Positions 28,816 through 40,281 of a stretch of 64,000 nucleotides of DNA are shown here, piece by piece. This stretch comes from Alkalilimnicola sp. S0819 (GTDB taxonomy: Bacteria > Pseudomonadota > Gammaproteobacteria > Nitrococcales > WHIW01). The stretch covers positions 40,096 to 104,095 of the forward strand of contig NZ_WHIW01000011.1 of assembly GCF_009295635.1 (NCBI RefSeq). The letters run 5' to 3'. Positions within the stretch are counted from its first letter, which is position 1. Each line of letters starts with the position of its first letter. The notes under the pieces were generated by a model. The model made no database searches and was not told where the DNA came from. It saw nothing but the letters and a program-made list of their open reading frames with translations. Position numbers and translations under genes: made by a program.

Positions 28816-28841
28816 GAAACCCGGCGCTTGCGCCGGGTTTC
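28816..28841. terminator. Bidirectional terminator between grxD and rnt
   Basis: GAAACCCGGCG pairs perfectly with CGCCGGGTTTC around a 4-nt loop. T-rich bases follow on the plus strand (TTTCTTG) and the A-rich left flank supplies T residues on the minus strand, so it can end both convergent genes. Confidence 0.82.
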
Positions 28842-28854
28842 TTGCATCTGGGGA

Positions 28855-29511
28855 CTATTCCCCGGGGAAACCGAAGGCCGCGTCCCAGCGGTTGACGATG
28901 TTGCAGAACAGGTCCGCGGTCTTCTCGGCGTCGTAGATCGCCGAGTGGGCTTCGCGGCTGTTCCAGCCTTCGCCGGAGGCCTCCACCGCGCGGCGCAGCA
29001 CGGTCTGCCCGTAGGCCAGCCCGCCCAGGGTGGCGGTGTCGAAGCAGCTGAACGGGTGGAAGGGGTTGCGCTTGAAGTTGGTGCGCTCCACTGCGGCGTT
29101 GAGAAAGCCCATGTCGAAAAAGGCGTTGTGCCCCACCAGAATGGCCCGCTTGCAGCCGGTCAGGCCCAGCTCCTCGCGAATGGGGCGGAATATCTTGCGC
29201 AGCGCCTCCTTTTCCGGGATGGCCATGCGCAACGGGTGGTCCGGGTCTATGCCGTTGAACTCCAGCGATTTGGGGTCCAGGTTGGCACCTTCGAAGGCTT
29301 CCACATGGGTGGAGTAGGTGGCCGCCGGGTAGATCCGGTCCTGGCGGTCCATGCGCAGCACCACCGCGGCGATCTGCAGCATGGCGTCGGTGGCGGCGTT
29401 CAGCCCGCCGGTCTCGATATCCACCACTACGGGCAGGTAGCCGCGAAAGCGCTTGGAGATACGGGTGTTGACGTCGGCGAGCGGGTTCTCGGCGGTAAAT
29501 TCCTCGGACAC
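28855..29511 (-). CDS. rnt: Ribonuclease T
   Basis: DEDD-family 3'-5' exoribonuclease, 218 residues, that trims tRNA CCA ends and stable RNAs. Exo motifs are VVVDIETGGLNA (Exo I), LVGHNAFFDMGFLNA (Exo II) and REAHSAIYDAEKTADLF (Exo III), and the N-terminal RFRGYLPVV matches RNase T. The start is set at GTG 29511 (VSEEFTAEN), preceded by AAGGAT; a longer reading to 29580 would overlap pyrC. It lies 46 bp after pyrC, an arrangement also found in pseudomonads, and is probably co-transcribed with it. Confidence 0.93.
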   Translation of the reverse strand: MSEEFTAENPLADVNTRISKRFRGYLPVVVDIETGGLNAATDAMLQIAAVVLRMDRQDRIYPAATYSTHVEAFEGANLDPKSLEFNGIDPDHPLRMAIPEKEALRKIFRPIREELGLTGCKRAILVGHNAFFDMGFLNAAVERTNFKRNPFHPFSCFDTATLGGLAYGQTVLRRAVEASGEGWNSREAHSAIYDAEKTADLFCNIVNRWDAAFGFPGE

Positions 29512-29557
29512 GTAGGATCCTTGTAGTCGGCGCCGGGCGGTGCCGCCCGGCTGAGTG

Positions 29558-30598
29558 TTAGTCGGCCAGCTGCCAGGCAAGCTGGCCGCCGGCGCGCAGG
29601 GGCACCAGCTGTTCCTCGCCGAAGCGGTAGTGTTCCGGCACCGTCCACGGCTGGCGACGCAGGGTGACCGTGCCCTGGTTGCGGGGCAGACGGTAGAAAT
29701 CGGGACCGTGGTGGCTGGCGAAGCCTTCCAGCTTGTCCAGCGCGCCGGCCTGCTCGAAGGCTTCGGCGTAGAGTTCCAACGCGGCGTGAGCGGAGTAGCA
29801 GCCGGCGCAGCCGCAGTCGGATTCCTTGGCGTGGCGCGGGTGGGGCGCGGAATCCGTGCCCAGGAAGAACTTCGGGTTGCCGGAAGTGGCTGCCGCCAGC
29901 AGAGCCTTGCGGTCCGTCTCGCGTTTCAGGATGGGCAGGCAGTAATGGTGCGGCTGCACCCCACCCACCAGCAGGTCGTTGCGGTTGAGCAGCAGATGCT
30001 GGGGCGTGATGGTCGCGCCCACCGTGTCGGGGGCCTGCTGCACGAACTCCGCGGCCGCGGCGGTGGTGATGTGCTCGAAGACCACCCGCAGTTCGGGTAT
30101 GCGTTCGATCAGCGGCGCCAGGCGCTGGCCGATGAACACGGTTTCCCGGTCGAAGATATCCACTCCGGGGTCGGTGACCTCGGCGTGCACCAGCAGGGGC
30201 AGGCCGCAGTCGGCCATGGCGCGCAGGGCGCTCTCGCAATGGGCCAGCTCAGTGACGCCGGCGTCGGAGTTGGTGGTCGCGCCCGCCGGGTAGAGTTTGA
30301 TGCCGTAGACATGGCCGCTGGCCCGAGCGCGCGCGATCTCCGCCGGCGTGGTGTTATCGGTGAGATAGAGCGTCATCAGCGGCTGGAAGTCGCTGCCGGC
30401 GGGCAGGGCGGCGAGGATGCGCTCGCGATAGGCCAGGGCCTGCTCGGTGCTGGTCACCGGCGGCCTGAGGTTGGGCATCACGATGGCGCGGGCGAACTGG
30501 CGCGCGGTATGGGGCGCGACCGCCTGCAGGGCCTCGCCGTCGCGCAGGTGCAGATGCCAGTCGTCGGGGCGCGTGAGGGTCAGCTCGTCCACGGGCAC
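29558..30598 (-). CDS. pyrC: Dihydroorotase
   Basis: Class II dihydroorotase, 346 residues, closing carbamoyl-aspartate to dihydroorotate in pyrimidine synthesis. Binuclear zinc ligands can be read: HxH in [10 protein letters not shown], the carbamylated lysine in [17 protein letters not shown], histidines in [11 protein letters not shown] and VVFEHITT, and the aspartate in [16 protein letters not shown]. Translation begins at GTG with GGAG seven bases upstream. It heads pyrC-rnt. A cysteine-rich patch, [11 protein letters not shown], is family-typical. Confidence 0.95.
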   Translation of the reverse strand: MPVDELTLTRPDDWHLHLRDGEALQAVAPHTARQFARAIVMPNLRPPVTSTEQALAYRERILAALPAGSDFQPLMTLYLTDNTTPAEIARARASGHVYGIKLYPAGATTNSDAGVTELAHCESALRAMADCGLPLLVHAEVTDPGVDIFDRETVFIGQRLAPLIERIPELRVVFEHITTAAAAEFVQQAPDTVGATITPQHLLLNRNDLLVGGVQPHHYCLPILKRETDRKALLAAATSGNPKFFLGTDSAPHPRHAKESDCGCAGCYSAHAALELYAEAFEQAGALDKLEGFASHHGPDFYRLPRNQGTVTLRRQPWTVPEHYRFGEEQLVPLRAGGQLAWQLAD

Positions 30599-30638
30599 GT
30601 ACCTTCTCCATCCAGCGATGTGTCGATGCGGGGCGCGG

Positions 30639-30644
30639 ATTATA
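30639..30644 (-). promoter_or_regulatory. Possible -10 element for pyrC
   Basis: TATAAT on the minus strand, 40 bp before the pyrC GTG. No well-spaced -35 box is obvious, so the call is tentative. Confidence 0.35.
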
Positions 30645-30800
30645 ACAGTGTCAGAGGTTTGCGTCCGCCAAGCTCGTCGCGGCTCGCGCCCAGGCGCCGG
30701 ACGCCTTGATTTATGCTCGGGCAGCGGTGATCATGGCCCCTTCTTAGGCCGCGTTCTTGCTGGCTTCGCGGCGATTCTCACACTCTGACTCAAGGCGCAC

Positions 30801-32015
<1,215 letters not shown>

Positions 32016-32052
32016 GCCTTTTGAGCCGCCGGGCAACGCCTCGGCGGCGGCC

Positions 32053-32104
32053 GCGACCGGCCAGGGGAGGAGCCGCCCGCAGAGGCGGCGAAGAGCCCGG
32101 TCGC
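32053..32104. repeat. Nested palindrome after argG
   Basis: GCGACCGG (32053-32060) pairs with CCGGTCGC (32097-32104), and inside it GCCGCC pairs with GGCGGC (32072-32077 with 32084-32089). It may end the argG transcript, though no T-tract follows. Confidence 0.45.
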
Positions 32105-32137
32105 AGGCTTGAACACAATGATTACAACTATAAGCAA

Positions 32138-34513
32138 ATGAGCAAACCGAGTGCCGCACCCTCCTGGGTGAGTGAAATCTCAAGCGAGAACCGCTTTCGC
32201 TCGGCGTCCCCGGCCTTGCGGGAGCGTGTGCTGGACGAGCAGGTTCGCAGCCTGTACGCAGTGACGCGCTATGCCTTCCGCACCAGCCTGGTGTTCGCGG
32301 TGCTGGTGTACTTCTATTTCCTCGGGCGGGTGCCCACGCTCTGGCTCAGCATCTGGCTGGCCAGCGTGGGGCTGATTGCCGTGGCCCGCTTCCTCGCCTC
32401 CCGCCGCTTCTTCGACGAGCCCGGCGCCGAGGCCCGCCGGGCCTGGGTGCGACTGGCTTGTGTGAGCATGACGGCCCAGGCCTGCAGCTGGCTGATGGTG
32501 CTGTTGTTCGTGGAGCAGACCGGTGCCGCCGCGGACGCCTCCATGGCGGTGTTCCTGCTCTGCGCACTGGCCTTCGGTGGCTTCGCGGTACTGGGCTTCT
32601 ATTTGCCGGCGTATCTGAGCTTCGCCGCGCCCATCTTCCTGGGGTTGTGGGTGTGGTTTGGCTGGACGTCCATCAGCGCCGACTGGTTCTGGCTGATGGC
32701 GGTGGTGGCCTTCGGCTCGCTGGCCATTATCGGCTCCGCGGTGGGCTACACCCGAATACTGCGCGGCACCCTGCTGCTGGGGTATCAGCATGAAGACCTG
32801 ATCCGCCGTCTTACGGAGGAAAAGGAGCGGGTGCAGGTGACCCTGCGCTCCATTGGCGATGCGGTGCTGACCACCGATGTCCAGGGCCGTGTTACCTACG
32901 TCAACCCGGTGGCCGAACGCCTGACCGGTTGGCGCAACGAGGAAGCCTGGGGCAAGCAGCTCGAAGAGGTGCTGCATCTGATTCACGACGGTGGCGGCGA
33001 GCGTATCACCGATGTGGTGTCCCGCTGTCTGGAGCGCGAAGGGCTGTTGGTGCTGGAGGATGAAATCTCGCTGGAGGATCGTCGCGGTGAGCGCGAATCC
33101 ACGGTGGAGGTTACGGCTTCGCCGATCCGCGGTTACGACCGGCAGATCATGGGTGTCGTGGTGGTCGCACACGATGTCACTGAATTGCGGGGCATGGCGC
33201 GCGTGATGAACTACCAGGCGCAGCACGACCCGCTGACCGGGCTGTTGAATCGGCGGGAATTCGAGGCGAGCCTGTGGCATGCGCTGGAGAGCGCGCGCCG
33301 GGAAAAGCTGCAGCATGCGGTCTGCTACCTGGACCTGGATCAGTTCAAGCTGGTCAACGACACCTGTGGTCACAGTGCTGGCGACGAATTGATCAAGCAG
33401 GTGGGCGTGCTGTTGCATCGGCGCGTGAGTGAAAGCGACACCCTGGCGCGTTTGGGCGGCGACGAGTTCGGCCTGTTGCTGCACGATTGCGGACTGGAGC
33501 GGGCGCGGGTTGTCGCCGAGGAATTCTGCGAAATGATGCGGAGCTTCCGCTTCGACTGGCAGGGCAAGCTGTTCAATATCAACGTCAGCATTGGTGTGGT
33601 GCTGGTAGACGGGACCAGCAGCCCCAGCGACCTGTTGGCGGCGGCGGATGCGGCCTGCTACGTGGCCAAGGATCAAGGGCGCAGCCGGGTGCATGTGGTC
33701 CTGCCCCACGACCGGGAGCTGGCGCATCGCCATGGCGAGATGCAGTGGGTGAGCCGGATTCAGCAGGCGTTGGACGAGGGTCGGTTCGTCCTGCGCTACC
33801 AGCGGATCGTACCGCTGCGGGCCGGCGAGAATATGGTGGAGATGTTGGTCTCCATGATCGGGCCGCATCAGGAGCTGGTCCCGCCGGGCTCTTTCCTGCC
33901 GGCCGCCGAGCGCTTCAACCTCGTAACGGAGATCGACCGTCGGGTAGTGCGCATGGTGCTGGAGCGATTGGCCGCGGCGGATACCGTGTTGGCCGAGATG
34001 GATGTGATAACCATCAACCTCTCCGGCCAATCCGTCAACGATGAAAGCTTCCTGGACTACGTGCTGGCGACGCTGGACGATACCGGCGCCGACCCGCAGC
34101 GAATCTGCTTCGAGATCACCGAGACCGCTGTCATTGCCCACATGGAGCGGGCCGAGCGCTTCATTCAGGCTCTGCGCGAGCGCGGTTGCCGTTTCGCCCT
34201 GGACGACTTCGGCAGCGGGATCAGCTCATTCGGCTATCTGCGAGCGCTGTCGGTGGACTACCTCAAGATCGACGGGATGTTCGTGAAGAACATGGTCAAC
34301 GAACCGGTGGACCGCTCCATGGTGGAGGCTATTCATCAGGTGGGTCATGTCATGGGTATCGAGACCATCGCTGAATTCGTGGAGGATGAGGAAACCCGCC
34401 AGATGCTGGAGGACCTGGGGGTGAACTATGGCCAAGGCTTTGGCCTGCACCGGCCGGAATTCCTCGACAAGGATGTGTACGGCCGCATCGCGGCGCCCCA
34501 GCCTACCGCTTGA
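32138..34513 (+). CDS. Membrane PAS-GGDEF-EAL cyclic-di-GMP protein
   Basis: Inner-membrane signalling protein of 791 residues. About six membrane helices occupy residues 40-215, followed by a PAS domain (about 228-345, RSIGDAVLTTDVQGRVTYVN), a GGDEF domain with an intact LARLGGDEFGLLL motif near residue 440, and an EAL domain from about 525. The EAL domain keeps INLSGQSV, FEITETAV and LDDFGSGISSFGYLRAL, but the signature itself reads VEMLVSMIG in place of ExLxR. The inhibitory RxxD site before GGDEF is absent (SESD). It may therefore be mainly a cyclase. The start is the ATG at 32138, with only a weak ribosome site. It is transcribed alone. Confidence 0.85.
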   Translation: MSKPSAAPSWVSEISSENRFRSASPALRERVLDEQVRSLYAVTRYAFRTSLVFAVLVYFYFLGRVPTLWLSIWLASVGLIAVARFLASRRFFDEPGAEARRAWVRLACVSMTAQACSWLMVLLFVEQTGAAADASMAVFLLCALAFGGFAVLGFYLPAYLSFAAPIFLGLWVWFGWTSISADWFWLMAVVAFGSLAIIGSAVGYTRILRGTLLLGYQHEDLIRRLTEEKERVQVTLRSIGDAVLTTDVQGRVTYVNPVAERLTGWRNEEAWGKQLEEVLHLIHDGGGERITDVVSRCLEREGLLVLEDEISLEDRRGERESTVEVTASPIRGYDRQIMGVVVVAHDVTELRGMARVMNYQAQHDPLTGLLNRREFEASLWHALESARREKLQHAVCYLDLDQFKLVNDTCGHSAGDELIKQVGVLLHRRVSESDTLARLGGDEFGLLLHDCGLERARVVAEEFCEMMRSFRFDWQGKLFNINVSIGVVLVDGTSSPSDLLAAADAACYVAKDQGRSRVHVVLPHDRELAHRHGEMQWVSRIQQALDEGRFVLRYQRIVPLRAGENMVEMLVSMIGPHQELVPPGSFLPAAERFNLVTEIDRRVVRMVLERLAAADTVLAEMDVITINLSGQSVNDESFLDYVLATLDDTGADPQRICFEITETAVIAHMERAERFIQALRERGCRFALDDFGSGISSFGYLRALSVDYLKIDGMFVKNMVNEPVDRSMVEAIHQVGHVMGIETIAEFVEDEETRQMLEDLGVNYGQGFGLHRPEFLDKDVYGRIAAPQPTA

Positions 34514-34537
34514 CACGCGCGGACCGCAGTTCAGCGA

Positions 34538-34972
34538 TCAGCGCGTTTCCAGGCCTTTCAAAGCTCGCATATAAGCCGCCTCGTCCGGCGGCATGGCCAT
34601 CTGCTGGGATTGCCACAGCACCTCGCCCAGGCACTCCATCATGGCGTGTTCCGCTTCCATCACGCCGCCGTAGGCGCGGCACAGGCGCCGGTGCAGGGCG
34701 CGAATGCCCTGCGGGCGGTTACTGGCCACCTGTTCCCGAATGGCGATGTGCATGCCCATGTGCATGAATGGGTTGGCCTCGCCCAGCTCGGGCAGGAACT
34801 CCCGGCCCAGGCTGCGCTCCTCGTGCTCCAGCAAGGCATGGTACTCCGGGTGCTCCATCACCACGTCCGCCACCAGCTGCTCGATGGCCTCCATGGGCAG
34901 GCCCTCCCGGGCCTTTCGCCAACTCTCCAGATAGACGCGGCGGATCTGGTCACGGTCCTGGCTGTAGAACAT
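34538..34972 (-). CDS. DUF1841 family protein
   Basis: Small conserved protein of unknown function, 144 residues, matching the DUF1841 family of Beta- and Gammaproteobacteria. The start MFYSQDRDQIRRVYLESWRK, and the core GEANPFMHMGMHIAIREQVA followed by RPQGIRALHRRL, are characteristic. It is mostly helical and acidic, with no signal peptide. It lies downstream of nth in the same direction, after an 85-bp gap, so it might share the rnf-nth transcript. Confidence 0.85.
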   Translation of the reverse strand: MFYSQDRDQIRRVYLESWRKAREGLPMEAIEQLVADVVMEHPEYHALLEHEERSLGREFLPELGEANPFMHMGMHIAIREQVASNRPQGIRALHRRLCRAYGGVMEAEHAMMECLGEVLWQSQQMAMPPDEAAYMRALKGLETR

Positions 34973-35057
34973 GGGGTCTCCCTGTGGCCGGTTGGCAAAG
35001 ACTTTCGGGGCATTGTCTCACGCAAGCCCCTTGCCCTGCAGGCGCGCGGCGCTTCGT

Positions 35058-35690
35058 CTACGCCGTCTTCTCCTTGAACTCGCACAGGTCGTAGATGACG
35101 CAGGCCGCACAGCGGGGCTTGCGGGCCACGCAGACGTAGCGGCCGTGGAGGATCAGCCAGTGATGGGCGTCCTTCAGGTACTCCCTGGGGATCCACCGCA
35201 CCAGCTTGTCCTCCACCTCCCGCACGGTCTTCCCGCGGGCGAGGCCGGTGCGGTTGGCGACGCGGAAGATATGGGTGTCCACCGCCATGGTGGGCTGACC
35301 GAAGGCGGTGTTGAGCACCACGTTGGCGGTCTTGCGGCCCACGCCCGGCAGCGCTTCCAGCGCCGTGCGGGTGGAGGGCACCTCGCCGTCGTGGCGCTGC
35401 AGCAACAGCCGGCAGAGCTGCATGATGTTCTCCGCCTTGGTGTTGTAGAGCCCTATGGTCTTGATGTGCGCCTTCAGCCCCTCCAGGCCCAGCTCCAGGA
35501 TCGCCCGAGGGGTGTTGGCCACGGCGAAAAGCCGGGCGGTGGCCTTGTTCACGCCCCGGTCGGTGGCCTGGGCCGAGAGCACCACGGCGATCAAAAGCTC
35601 GAAGGCATTGCTGTATTCCAGCTCGGTGGTGGGCTCCGGGTTCTCCGCCCGGAGCCGAGCGAAGATGGCGGCGCGCTTTTCGCGGTTCAT
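35058..35690 (-). CDS. nth: Endonuclease III
   Basis: DNA glycosylase/AP lyase, 210 residues, repairing oxidised pyrimidines. The helix-hairpin-helix with the catalytic lysine is [17 protein letters not shown], the catalytic aspartate lies in [13 protein letters not shown], and the [4Fe-4S] ligands follow C-x6-C-x2-C-x5-C in [17 protein letters not shown]. Its ATG overlaps the rnfE stop (ATGA), so it is the last gene of rnfABCDGE-nth, as in E. coli (rsx-nth). A much longer in-frame reading to 36353 only runs through rnfE. Confidence 0.96.
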   Translation of the reverse strand: MNREKRAAIFARLRAENPEPTTELEYSNAFELLIAVVLSAQATDRGVNKATARLFAVANTPRAILELGLEGLKAHIKTIGLYNTKAENIMQLCRLLLQRHDGEVPSTRTALEALPGVGRKTANVVLNTAFGQPTMAVDTHIFRVANRTGLARGKTVREVEDKLVRWIPREYLKDAHHWLILHGRYVCVARKPRCAACVIYDLCEFKEKTA

Positions 35691-36394
35691 GCCTGGCCGG
35701 GGGCGGCCTCGGGGCCCGCCTCGGGTTCCGCCGCCGGAGCGCGGGCGGCTCGGGCCGCCAGGCGCTTGTCGATGCTGTTCTTCAGCGCCAGCAGCAGCCC
35801 CAGACCGATGAACGCGCCGGGGGGCAATACGGCCAGCAGAAAGCCGCGGTAATCGTCCAGCACCGTGAGGGTCAGGCCCCGGCCCCATTCGCCGAGCATC
35901 AGGTGCGCCTGGGCAAGTAGCGTGCCCTGGCCCAGCAGTTCCCGCAGCGCCCCCAGCACCACCAGCAGCAGAGCGAAGCCCAGCCCCATCATGAAGCCGT
36001 CCAGCGCCGCGGCCAGCGGCTTGTTGCGCGAAGCGAAGGCCTCGGCGCGGCCGAGGATGCTGCAGTTGGTGACGATCAGCGGAATGAAGATGCCGAGAAT
36101 CAGGTACAGCTGATGGAACCAGGCGTTCATGGCCAGTTCGATGGCGGTGACGATGCTGGCGATGATCAGCACGAACACGGGAATGCGTACTTCCGGGCGC
36201 ACGATATTGCGGATCAGGGAGACGGCGAGGTTGGAGGCCACCAGCGTGAGCAGGGTGGCCAGCCCCAGGGCCAGCCCGTTGACCACGGTGGCGCTCACCG
36301 CCAGCAGCGGGCACAGGCCCAGCAGCTGTACCAGGCCCACGTTGTTGTTCCACAGGCCGTCGCGAACGATCTGGCCATAGGCGTTAGCGGACAT
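35687..36394 (-). CDS. rnfE: Rnf electron transport complex subunit E
   Basis: Membrane subunit of the Rnf ferredoxin:NAD+ oxidoreductase, 235 residues with six helices. Typical segments are [20 protein letters not shown] at the N-terminus, [20 protein letters not shown], and [20 protein letters not shown], whose cysteine belongs to the pair shared with RnfA that binds a membrane [2Fe-2S] cluster. The C-terminal tail is alanine- and proline-rich. It overlaps rnfG at its start by 11 bases and nth at its end. Confidence 0.94.
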   Translation of the reverse strand: MSANAYGQIVRDGLWNNNVGLVQLLGLCPLLAVSATVVNGLALGLATLLTLVASNLAVSLIRNIVRPEVRIPVFVLIIASIVTAIELAMNAWFHQLYLILGIFIPLIVTNCSILGRAEAFASRNKPLAAALDGFMMGLGFALLLVVLGALRELLGQGTLLAQAHLMLGEWGRGLTLTVLDDYRGFLLAVLPPGAFIGLGLLLALKNSIDKRLAARAARAPAAEPEAGPEAAPGQA

Positions 36395-37085
36395 CGGCGC
36401 CTCCTCGTTCGTTGGCAGGGTTGGCCAGTTCCGGCCGCGGGTCCGGCGCCCGCTCGGCGGGCGCGGCGTAGATCGCCTCACGGTGGGCGGCATGGTACTC
36501 CAGCGTGCGCTTCACTGCCGCGACCACCGCGCGGGGCGTGATGGTGGCACCGGTGAACTGGTCGAAGGCACCGCCGTCCTTTCGAACCTTCCACGCCTGC
36601 GCCGGCGGGTCACCCAGGCGCTTGCCCTGGAAACCGTGTATCCAGTCGGACTTCTCGGACTCCACGGCATCGCCCAAGCCGGGTGTCTCGGCATGGCCAA
36701 CCACGCGCACGCCGGCCAGTTCGCCGCTGCGATACACTCCCACCAGCAGGCGTATGGGGCCACTGTAGCCGTTCGGCGCCACCACGGTGAAGATGGCCGC
36801 CACTGGCTGGCCCCGCCGACGAGCCCGGTAGACGGTCTGGGGCGGCTGGCCCCCGAGGATCGGCGCGTCCAGCGCCAGGGTGTCGTCCACCAGCTCGTTG
36901 TCGTACGCCGCCGCGGGGAGGATCTGGTTCAGGCGGTCGAGCAGGGTCTGGCGCTGGTTCTCGGCGATGCGATCGGCGGTCTGGTACTGGGTCCAGGCCA
37001 CCAGCCCGGTGCCGGCCACGGCGAAGCCGGCGAGCAGCGCCGCCGCGATGAGCATTTGACGTCCCAGACTCATCTCAGTGCCCAT
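36384..37085 (-). CDS. rnfG: Rnf electron transport complex subunit G
   Basis: Membrane-anchored flavoprotein of the Rnf complex, 233 residues. One N-terminal helix ([20 protein letters not shown]) anchors a periplasmic domain that carries covalent FMN at the threonine of [27 protein letters not shown] is also typical. Two in-frame starts exist, 37085 (MGTEMSLG) and 37073 (MSLGRQML); both overlap or abut the rnfD stop. The tail after the FMN domain is rich in Ala, Pro and charged residues. Confidence 0.92.
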   Translation of the reverse strand: MGTEMSLGRQMLIAAALLAGFAVAGTGLVAWTQYQTADRIAENQRQTLLDRLNQILPAAAYDNELVDDTLALDAPILGGQPPQTVYRARRRGQPVAAIFTVVAPNGYSGPIRLLVGVYRSGELAGVRVVGHAETPGLGDAVESEKSDWIHGFQGKRLGDPPAQAWKVRKDGGAFDQFTGATITPRAVVAAVKRTLEYHAAHREAIYAAPAERAPDPRPELANPANERGGADVR

Positions 37086-38103
37086 AGACGCGCGGTTTGT
37101 TGTAATAGTCGATCAAGGGGGCGGCCATATTCATCAGCAGCACGCCGAAGGCGATGCCGTCGGGATAGCCGCCCCAGCTGCGGATGATGAAGATCAGCGC
37201 GCCGATGCCCGCGCCGTAGATCAGCCGGCCGCGCGGCGTGGTGGCCGCGGACACCGGGTCGGTGGCGATGAAGAAGGCGCCGAGCATGATACCGCCGCTG
37301 AGCACATGAAACAGCACCCCGGGCTGGGTGTCCGGGGCCAGCGCCCAACCCAGCGCCGCCAGTGCGCCGAGGCTGCCCAGCATGCCGGTGGGGATCTGCC
37401 AAGCGATCACTTTCTTGTAGACCAGCCACAGGCCGCCGGCGAGAAAGGCGAGGTTGATCCACAACCAGCCGACACCGCCGAGTACGCCGAACACCGCATC
37501 CTGCTTGATGGCGCCCAGGGGCCGCTCCAGCCCCAGCTCGATGCCCACATGATCCAGCGGTGTGGCCATGCTCAGCGCATCCAGCGACCGCCCGGTGGCA
37601 GTGATGCCGCCGCCGAACACGCCGCGCCAGATTTCGGCCAAGCCCAGCGGCTCGGCCAGCAGCGGGGCGGGGGCGGGCCAGAGGGTCATCTCCCGGGGGA
37701 AGGAGATCAGCAGGATGACATAACCCACCATGGCGGGGTTGAAGGGGTTGTAGCCCAGCCCGCCGTAGAGGTGCTTGCCCAGCACGATGGCGAACAGGGT
37801 GCCCAGCACCGTGAGCCACCAGGGGGCCAGCGGCGGCAGGGCCAGGGCGAGCAGCGCGGCGGTGACCAGTGCGCTGTAATCGCCCAGGAAAAGGCCCACG
37901 GGGCGGCGGCGCAGCACCAGCATCAGCGCCTCGCCGGCCACCGCGGCGATGATCGCCAGCAGCAGGTTGAGCAGCACCCCGTAGCCGAAGAACAGCGCCA
38001 TCAAGGCCGTGCCAGGGAGCAGGGCGTAGAGCACACGACGCATCATCAGCGGCACACTGTTGATGGGTGGCAGATGGGGCGAGCTGACGCTGAAAAAGCG
38101 CAT
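37075..38103 (-). CDS. rnfD: Rnf electron transport complex subunit D
   Basis: Integral membrane flavoprotein subunit of Rnf, 342 residues with about nine helices, related to NqrB. Covalent FMN attaches at a threonine in the conserved DALSMATPLDHV segment. GKHLYGGLGYNPFNPAMVGY and IATDPVSAATTPRGRLIYG are also hallmark sequences. The ATG overlaps the rnfC stop by one base (TGATG); an in-frame TTG one codon upstream is less likely. Its end overlaps rnfG. Confidence 0.94.
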   Translation of the reverse strand: MRFFSVSSPHLPPINSVPLMMRRVLYALLPGTALMALFFGYGVLLNLLLAIIAAVAGEALMLVLRRRPVGLFLGDYSALVTAALLALALPPLAPWWLTVLGTLFAIVLGKHLYGGLGYNPFNPAMVGYVILLISFPREMTLWPAPAPLLAEPLGLAEIWRGVFGGGITATGRSLDALSMATPLDHVGIELGLERPLGAIKQDAVFGVLGGVGWLWINLAFLAGGLWLVYKKVIAWQIPTGMLGSLGALAALGWALAPDTQPGVLFHVLSGGIMLGAFFIATDPVSAATTPRGRLIYGAGIGALIFIIRSWGGYPDGIAFGVLLMNMAAPLIDYYNKPRVYGH

Positions 38104-39701
38104 CAATCCGATTCCTCGTTACTGGCCTCGGCGCTGGCGCGAGCCTTGGCGGCTTTCTTTTCCTCGGCGCGCTTCAGCGCGGCCTGAATGGCGGCCTGCT
38201 TGTCGACGGCGGGCTTTTCACCGCCCGCGCCCTCGGCCTTGGCCTCCTGGGCGCGGCGCAGGGCCTCCTTCTTCTTGCGCCGTTTCTCGGCCTGCTCCTG
38301 TTTTTCGCGCTCCAGACGCTCCAGGCGGAACTCGTAGCGATCCCGGGCCAGGTCCGCCTTCTTGCGCTCCCGTTCCTGCTCGGCGATCTCGGACTTGGCG
38401 TAGCGAAAGTACTGTACCAGCGGGATCTGACTGGGGCAGACGTAGGCGCAGGCACCACACTCGATGCAGTCGAACAGCTCGTGTTCCTGGGTCTTGTCGA
38501 AGTCCCCGGCTCGGGCATGCCAGTAGAGTTGCTGCGGCAGCAGGCTGACCGGGCAGGCATCGGCGCAGGCGCCGCAGCGGATGCAGGGCAGGGCCTCGGC
38601 GGGGCGGGGAAACTCCGCCCCGCTGCCGGCCAGCACGCAGTTGGTGGCCTTGATCACCGGCACGAGGTCGTCCTGTACCGCAAACCCCATCATGGGCCCG
38701 CCCATGAGCAGCCGGTCCACCTCCGGCGTGTAGCCGCCGCAGTACTCGATCAGGGCACTGAACGGAGTCCCGATGCGTACTTCCAGATTGGCCGGCGCGG
38801 CTACCCCGGCACCGGTCACGGTGAGCACCCGGGAGATCAGCGGTCGGCCCTCGACGACGGCCTGGTACACCGCCGCCGCGGTGCCCACGTTGTGGCACAC
38901 CACGCCGATCTGCAGGGGCAGACCGCCGGAGGGGACTTCACGACCGGTGAGCACCTGGATGAGTTGTTTCTCGCCGCCGGCGGGGTAGCGGGTGGGCACG
39001 GCGGCCACGGCGACGTCCCGCTCGCCCGCCGCGCTCAGTGCCTCGCGCAGGGCGGCGATGGCTTCGGGCTTGTTGTCCTCCACGCCGATGGTGCAACGGC
39101 GTGCCTGCAGCGCATGACGGATGATGCGCAGCCCACCGACGATCTGCTCGGCCCGCTCGCGCATCAGGCGGTCATCGCAGCTGATGTAGGGTTCGCACTC
39201 GGCGCCATTGAGGATCAGATCCTCCACCACGGCGCCGGGGCCGGGGTTGAGTTTCACCGAGCTGGGAAAGGCAGCGCCGCCCAGGCCCACGATGCCGGCC
39301 TCGCGCACTCGTTGGCGCAGTTCCGCCGGATCGCGCTGTTCCCAATCACTGATCGGGGCGGGCAGCTCGGCCCAGCGGTCCTCGCCATCGGTGCGGATCA
39401 CCACACAGGGGGCGCTGAGCCCCGAAGGGTGAGGCACCGGGCGTGATTCGATGGCGGTGACGGTGCCCGAGCTGGGGGCGTGAACGGCCGCGCTGACGTA
39501 GCCGTCCGGGCGGGCCAGCATCTGGCCCTTGCCCACGGTATCGCCTACCTTCACCAGCACTTCGGGGACGGCGCCGATGTGCTGGCCCAGCGGCACGGTC
39601 AGCTCGGCGGGCACGGGGGCGGGGCGTATCGTCGTGGTGTTGGACAGCTTCTTGCGCCCCGCCAGCCTCAGGCCGCCGGGGAAGCGGAACAGCTTGTTCA
39701 T
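38103..39701 (-). CDS. rnfC: Rnf electron transport complex subunit C
   Basis: Peripheral cytoplasmic subunit of Rnf, 532 residues, holding the NADH/FMN site and two [4Fe-4S] clusters. It starts [20 protein letters not shown]. The nucleotide/flavin region includes [20 protein letters not shown] and [19 protein letters not shown]. Clusters are bound by [17 protein letters not shown] and [17 protein letters not shown]. After about residue 440 the tail is a charged Lys/Glu/Ala-rich, probably coiled, region ([20 protein letters not shown]), shorter than in E. coli RsxC. It overlaps rnfB and rnfD. Confidence 0.95.
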   Translation of the reverse strand: MNKLFRFPGGLRLAGRKKLSNTTTIRPAPVPAELTVPLGQHIGAVPEVLVKVGDTVGKGQMLARPDGYVSAAVHAPSSGTVTAIESRPVPHPSGLSAPCVVIRTDGEDRWAELPAPISDWEQRDPAELRQRVREAGIVGLGGAAFPSSVKLNPGPGAVVEDLILNGAECEPYISCDDRLMRERAEQIVGGLRIIRHALQARRCTIGVEDNKPEAIAALREALSAAGERDVAVAAVPTRYPAGGEKQLIQVLTGREVPSGGLPLQIGVVCHNVGTAAAVYQAVVEGRPLISRVLTVTGAGVAAPANLEVRIGTPFSALIEYCGGYTPEVDRLLMGGPMMGFAVQDDLVPVIKATNCVLAGSGAEFPRPAEALPCIRCGACADACPVSLLPQQLYWHARAGDFDKTQEHELFDCIECGACAYVCPSQIPLVQYFRYAKSEIAEQERERKKADLARDRYEFRLERLEREKQEQAEKRRKKKEALRRAQEAKAEGAGGEKPAVDKQAAIQAALKRAEEKKAAKARASAEASNEESD

Positions 39702-40252
39702 TGCCCGGCCCCCTGCTTCGGCTCGGGCAGGGGCCACTTCCAGCTATCGATGTCCTCTTTCACCGGCACCATGTAGATGCAGTCCACCGGGCAGGGGTCC
39801 ACGCACAGCTCACAGCCCGTGCATTCATCCTTGATGACCGTGTGCATCTGCTTCGCCGCGCCCAGGATCGCGTCCACCGGGCAGGCCTGGATGCAGCGGG
39901 TGCAGCCGATGCACACCTCCTCGTCCACCCAGGCTACGGTGGGCACGGGTTTCTCTTCGCCGTTCTCGGGATTGAGCGGCTTGGGTTCCACGCCCATCAG
40001 ATCCGCCAACGCTTCCACGCCGGCCTCGCCGCCGGGTGGGCACTGATTGATATCAGCCTCTCCGCTGGCGATAGCCTCGGCATAGGGCCGGCAGCCAGGG
40101 AAGCCGCATTGGCCGCACTGGGTCTGGGGCAGGATGGCGTCGATCTTGTCGACGATGGGTTCGCCCTCGACCTTGAAGCGCACGGCCGCGAAGCCGAGCA
40201 ACAGCCCGAACACCACCGCCAGCGCACTCAATGCCAGGATCGCTTCCAGCAA
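39698..40252 (-). CDS. rnfB: Rnf electron transport complex subunit B
   Basis: Ferredoxin-like subunit of Rnf, 184 residues. An N-terminal membrane anchor ([20 protein letters not shown]) is followed by a cluster motif [20 protein letters not shown] with a further Cys in INQCPPGG, and two ferredoxin motifs, [17 protein letters not shown] and [17 protein letters not shown]. Translation apparently starts at TTG 40252, because GGAGG lies eight bases upstream and no ATG fits. It ends overlapping rnfC (ATGA). Confidence 0.93.
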   Translation of the reverse strand: MLEAILALSALAVVFGLLLGFAAVRFKVEGEPIVDKIDAILPQTQCGQCGFPGCRPYAEAIASGEADINQCPPGGEAGVEALADLMGVEPKPLNPENGEEKPVPTVAWVDEEVCIGCTRCIQACPVDAILGAAKQMHTVIKDECTGCELCVDPCPVDCIYMVPVKEDIDSWKWPLPEPKQGAGQ

Positions 40253-40281
40253 AACTACAGCCTCCGTGGCGCCGTCGGCGC

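Noticed and set aside
32180..34141. 653-residue open frame opposite the GGDEF-EAL gene
   Set aside because: His/Gln/Ala-rich shadow of a well-supported gene on the other strand.
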